Source: Flavobacteriales bacterium
Lineage (GTDB): Bacteria > Bacteroidota > Bacteroidia > CAIKAF01
Assembly (NCBI GenBank): GCA_025451235.1
Contig: JANWKT010000024.1
Span: 1-64,000 of the forward strand
DNA length: 64,000 nt
Reading direction: 5' to 3'
Shown here in pieces: positions 60,777 through 64,000 of the stretch. The position numbers were made by a program, and so were the translations under genes. The notes under the pieces were generated by a model. The model saw nothing but the letters and a program-made list of their open reading frames with translations. It did no database searches and had not been told where the DNA came from. The stretch's first letter is position 1. Each line of letters begins with the position of its first letter.

Positions 60777-61823
60777 TCATTTGATCATTTCTTTCAATGG
60801 TTTTTTATCCACTTTACCGGATAACTCTTTGGGTATTCTTCCATTCTTAATGCTTTCAGACCTTAACCTCCGCCCAACGATCTTTTCATTCATGGTGCCG
60901 ATCTCTAATAACCTATCCACATCAATGCCGGTTTCAATACCCATTTCATCCATCATGACCACCATGTCTTCTGTACTTACCAGACCCACCAGGTGCGGAT
61001 CTTTATAATAATATTCTCCTGTACCGGCCACAGGAGATCCATCTACAAAATTGGCCGGCTGCCCCCCGATTCCACCCAAGGTAGATTCATAATTGGTCAT
61101 TCCCGCCTGTAACGCAGCCAACACATTGGCCAGCCCCCATCCACGAGTAGTATGGAAGTGTACGATATGCTTGGATGGATCACCCATGGCATCCATGAGC
61201 ATGGAATAATATTTATATACCCGATCGGGTGATGCACTTCCATCATGGTCGGCATGTTCAATATCGGTAGCACCCATATCGAACCAGCGTTTGGAGAATG
61301 CAATGGCATCTTTCATTTCAGTAGGTCCGCTAATAGGACATCCCCAAATAGTGCTTACTGTTCCATTTACTTTCATCCCTGCTTCCAGCGCCAATGGAAT
61401 ATATTTTTCACACATCTTCCAGTATTCATCAAGGCTCATCCCTGAATTCTTGCGATGATGGGCCTCGCTGGTTGAAACCATGACCAGGATACGATCGGGT
61501 CCCCAGCCTGCTTTCCTGGCCTCTATGGCCCTCTCAATGGCTTTTTCGCGTATAGTAACGGCAGTTAGTTTAACCGAAGGAAGTAAATGTGCAATTGATT
61601 TGGTATTTCTGATCCCCTTCAACACTTCTTCTGCATCTTTGAACTGCGGCATACCTTTGGGATTACCCAGGTTAGTGGCTTCAATATGTTTAAAGCCCGC
61701 CAGGATCAATTGCTCTGCAACCCATATTTTAGCTTCGGTGGGGATAAATTTTTCTTCATGCTGGTAACCATCCCGAATGGTAATATCGCCAATGGTGACT
61801 TTTTTAGGATAATTAAAACTCAT
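60777..61823 (-). CDS. HMG-CoA-lyase-like (HMGL/DRE-TIM family) enzyme
   Basis: A 348-residue TIM-barrel enzyme of the HMGL-like/pyruvate-carboxyltransferase family. It begins TIGDITIRDGYQHEEKFIP, where the family has D-x-x-x-R-D-G-x-Q, with Asp and Arg for metal and substrate. The metal-binding HxH is in KHIVHFHTTRGWGLANVLAA. The glycine-rich loop is STLGGIGGQPANFVDGSP, where HMG-CoA lyase has a catalytic Cys (G-L-G-G-C-P). Here Gln takes the Cys position, which argues against HMG-CoA lyase proper. Lyases and acyltransferases acting on 3-hydroxyacyl-CoA or malate-like compounds are possible. No acyl-CoA pathway genes adjoin it. Confidence 0.72.
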   Translation of the reverse strand: MSFNYPKKVTIGDITIRDGYQHEEKFIPTEAKIWVAEQLILAGFKHIEATNLGNPKGMPQFKDAEEVLKGIRNTKSIAHLLPSVKLTAVTIREKAIERAIEARKAGWGPDRILVMVSTSEAHHRKNSGMSLDEYWKMCEKYIPLALEAGMKVNGTVSTIWGCPISGPTEMKDAIAFSKRWFDMGATDIEHADHDGSASPDRVYKYYSMLMDAMGDPSKHIVHFHTTRGWGLANVLAALQAGMTNYESTLGGIGGQPANFVDGSPVAGTGEYYYKDPHLVGLVSTEDMVVMMDEMGIETGIDVDRLLEIGTMNEKIVGRRLRSESIKNGRIPKELSGKVDKKPLKEMIK

Positions 61824-61925
61824 AGACGTGCATTTTCAACTCTATTTCCAGCAATAATTCAGCCAGAAAATCCTTGCTCTGTTTTTTTTACAAACAAAGT
61901 ATAGAGATGTACAAGTAGAAGTGAA

Positions 61926-62480
61926 TTAAAATAGTTTCTCCAGATACTGCAGTATTTGCTCGAACAAATAGTTGGTATTGTTCCTTTTGGATTCGGTAGG
62001 TCTGATCTTTACCTGCAAATGCCAGTTGAGCTTTGCATCGATTCCGCTTTTGAGCTTTGCATTCGACATGACGGCAAGGGCATGTATAGGAAAATGATAT
62101 TCTGTAGTTAGATCGACCAATACATCAAAATCCTCTTCATAAAAACGCCTGGTTTTTTTGGAAGTGGGAAGATAGTTGGTGTCGAAATCAGTTCTATCGA
62201 TAAAAACTACCTGGTCGATTTGCGGATGTGGTTTCTTTTTGGACGCTTTAAACCAGCAGATGATCTGCACATTTTTTCCTTCTAAAAAGGGGTTCTTCAA
62301 TACTTTGTGTAAATGTTTGAGATTGGACGCATCATCCATATAGTACAAGATCCCTACAGAAGCAATTTTCTGGAAGGGAACCGGTGAAGCATTTTTTATC
62401 TTGAGCTTTTTTAGTTTCTTCTTTCCGGATATCTTTCTGATAGAGGCTAAGACCATGGGCAAATTTACGATTATTCGCAT
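61926..62480 (-). CDS. DUF6913-family protein
   Basis: A protein of about 184 residues. It starts with a helical basic segment (LASIRKISGKKKLKKLKIK), followed by IASVGILYYMDDASNLKHLH, VQIICWFKASKKKPHPQID and DFDVLVDLTTEYHFPIHALA, matching the DUF6913 pattern of Bacteroidota, a family often found downstream of ligA. Its function is unknown. I set the start at 62480 (MRIIVNLPM); the ATG at 62528 lies within the inverted repeat at 62512-62604 and is unlikely. Same strand as ligA, about 160 bases downstream. Confidence 0.65.
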   Translation of the reverse strand: MRIIVNLPMVLASIRKISGKKKLKKLKIKNASPVPFQKIASVGILYYMDDASNLKHLHKVLKNPFLEGKNVQIICWFKASKKKPHPQIDQVVFIDRTDFDTNYLPTSKKTRRFYEEDFDVLVDLTTEYHFPIHALAVMSNAKLKSGIDAKLNWHLQVKIRPTESKRNNTNYLFEQILQYLEKLF

Positions 62481-62511
62481 ATATTTTGCAGCCGGGATGG
62501 AAGCGGCACCG

Positions 62512-62604
62512 CCCCCTATTTTTTGCATGGCGAATGTACGAAGCGGAGAGTGGCTGTAAAGAACTCCTATGCTGTGCTACAGGAGCATGCAAAAAAATAG
62601 GGGG
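62512..62604. repeat. Nested inverted repeat between ligA and the DUF6913 gene
   Basis: Outer arms CCCCCTATTTTTTGCATG (62512-62529) and CATGCAAAAAAATAGGGGG (62586-62604) pair over about 18 bp with one extra A/T. An inner hairpin is CTCCT (62554-62558), a 22-base interval, AGGAG (62581-62585). The outer arms end in GGGGG/CCCCC next to poly-A/poly-T, so each edge also looks like half of a terminator. The minus-strand context before it (CGGGCTGTTCGCTTTACTC) resembles short repeats I recall from Bacteroidota intergenic regions. Confidence 0.7.
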
Positions 62605-62639
62605 AGTAAAGCGAACAGCCCGATTGCTGCCCTGATTAA

Positions 62640-64000
<1,361 letters not shown>

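Overview
The window is a chromosomal segment of a Bacteroidota bacterium, probably a Sphingobacteria/Chitinophagia/Cytophagia-type lineage; I cannot place it to genus. Evidence seen directly: five proteins end in a type IX secretion (Por) sorting domain; many lipoproteins and secreted beta-propeller proteins; a 14-gene nuo operon with separate nuoC and nuoD and a short nuoG; and promoters of the Bacteroidota type TTTG-N18/19-TAnnTTTG. The DNA is AT-rich and genes lie on both strands. I see no rRNA, no complete tRNA, no insertion sequence, phage block or CRISPR array.

Layout. 1-7.9 kb: end of a T9SS protein, a DUF2975/XRE pair with a palindromic operator candidate, a RetSat/CrtISO-like flavoprotein, an LRR-T9SS protein, two propeller lipoproteins, a zinc-ribbon protein, a YjdM/PhnA-like protein and a PA2169-type four-helix protein. 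8-18 kb: MscS-family channel, small lipoproteins, a two-gene membrane pair, a TPR sensor kinase with its LytTR regulator, a transglutaminase-like protein and a LysE exporter. 18-25.5 kb: FemAB/GNAT-like protein, a large sortilin-type propeller with a LolA-like partner, an acidic disordered protein, a cysteine-rich protein, a cold-shock protein and a 51-aa lmo0937/DUF5670 membrane protein. 25.5-38.3 kb: nuoA-N on the minus strand from one promoter. 38.5-50.7 kb: secreted proteins, a topoisomerase IV B subunit, a methyltransferase, a TPR protein, two GNATs, a DinB-fold protein and a tandem pair of paralogous lipoproteins. 50.7-64 kb: a translationally coupled three-gene minus-strand operon, a large T9SS protein, a thioesterase, a YciE/DUF892 protein with histone-like and acidic tails, an orphan NMT1-like binding protein, a divergent Y-family polymerase, a BNR-T9SS protein, an HMG-CoA-lyase-like enzyme, DUF6913 and the 3' part of ligA.

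How it fits together. The nuo operon encodes the whole proton-pumping NADH:quinone oxidoreductase. The secreted proteins need an outer-membrane T9SS encoded elsewhere. The kinase/regulator pair overlaps by four bases and is an ordinary LytS/LytR-type signalling unit.

The best candidate for an undescribed system is the operon at 50662-52888. A protein whose N-terminal half looks like a caspase/CHAT-type His-Cys peptidase (His68, Cys107/108) is fused to a SAM methyltransferase. It is coupled by 1-nt and 4-nt overlaps to an aspartate/glutamate-racemase-family enzyme and a small DUF6356 membrane protein. Other leads are a paired operator/hairpin motif near 12.42 kb that shares its core with the XRE-gene palindrome near 1.07 kb, a nested inverted repeat at 62512-62604, a 24-bp terminator stem built from heptads at 60670-60739, and promoters so close to start codons that several mRNAs should be nearly leaderless. 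Functions are inferred from remembered family motifs; no database was searched.
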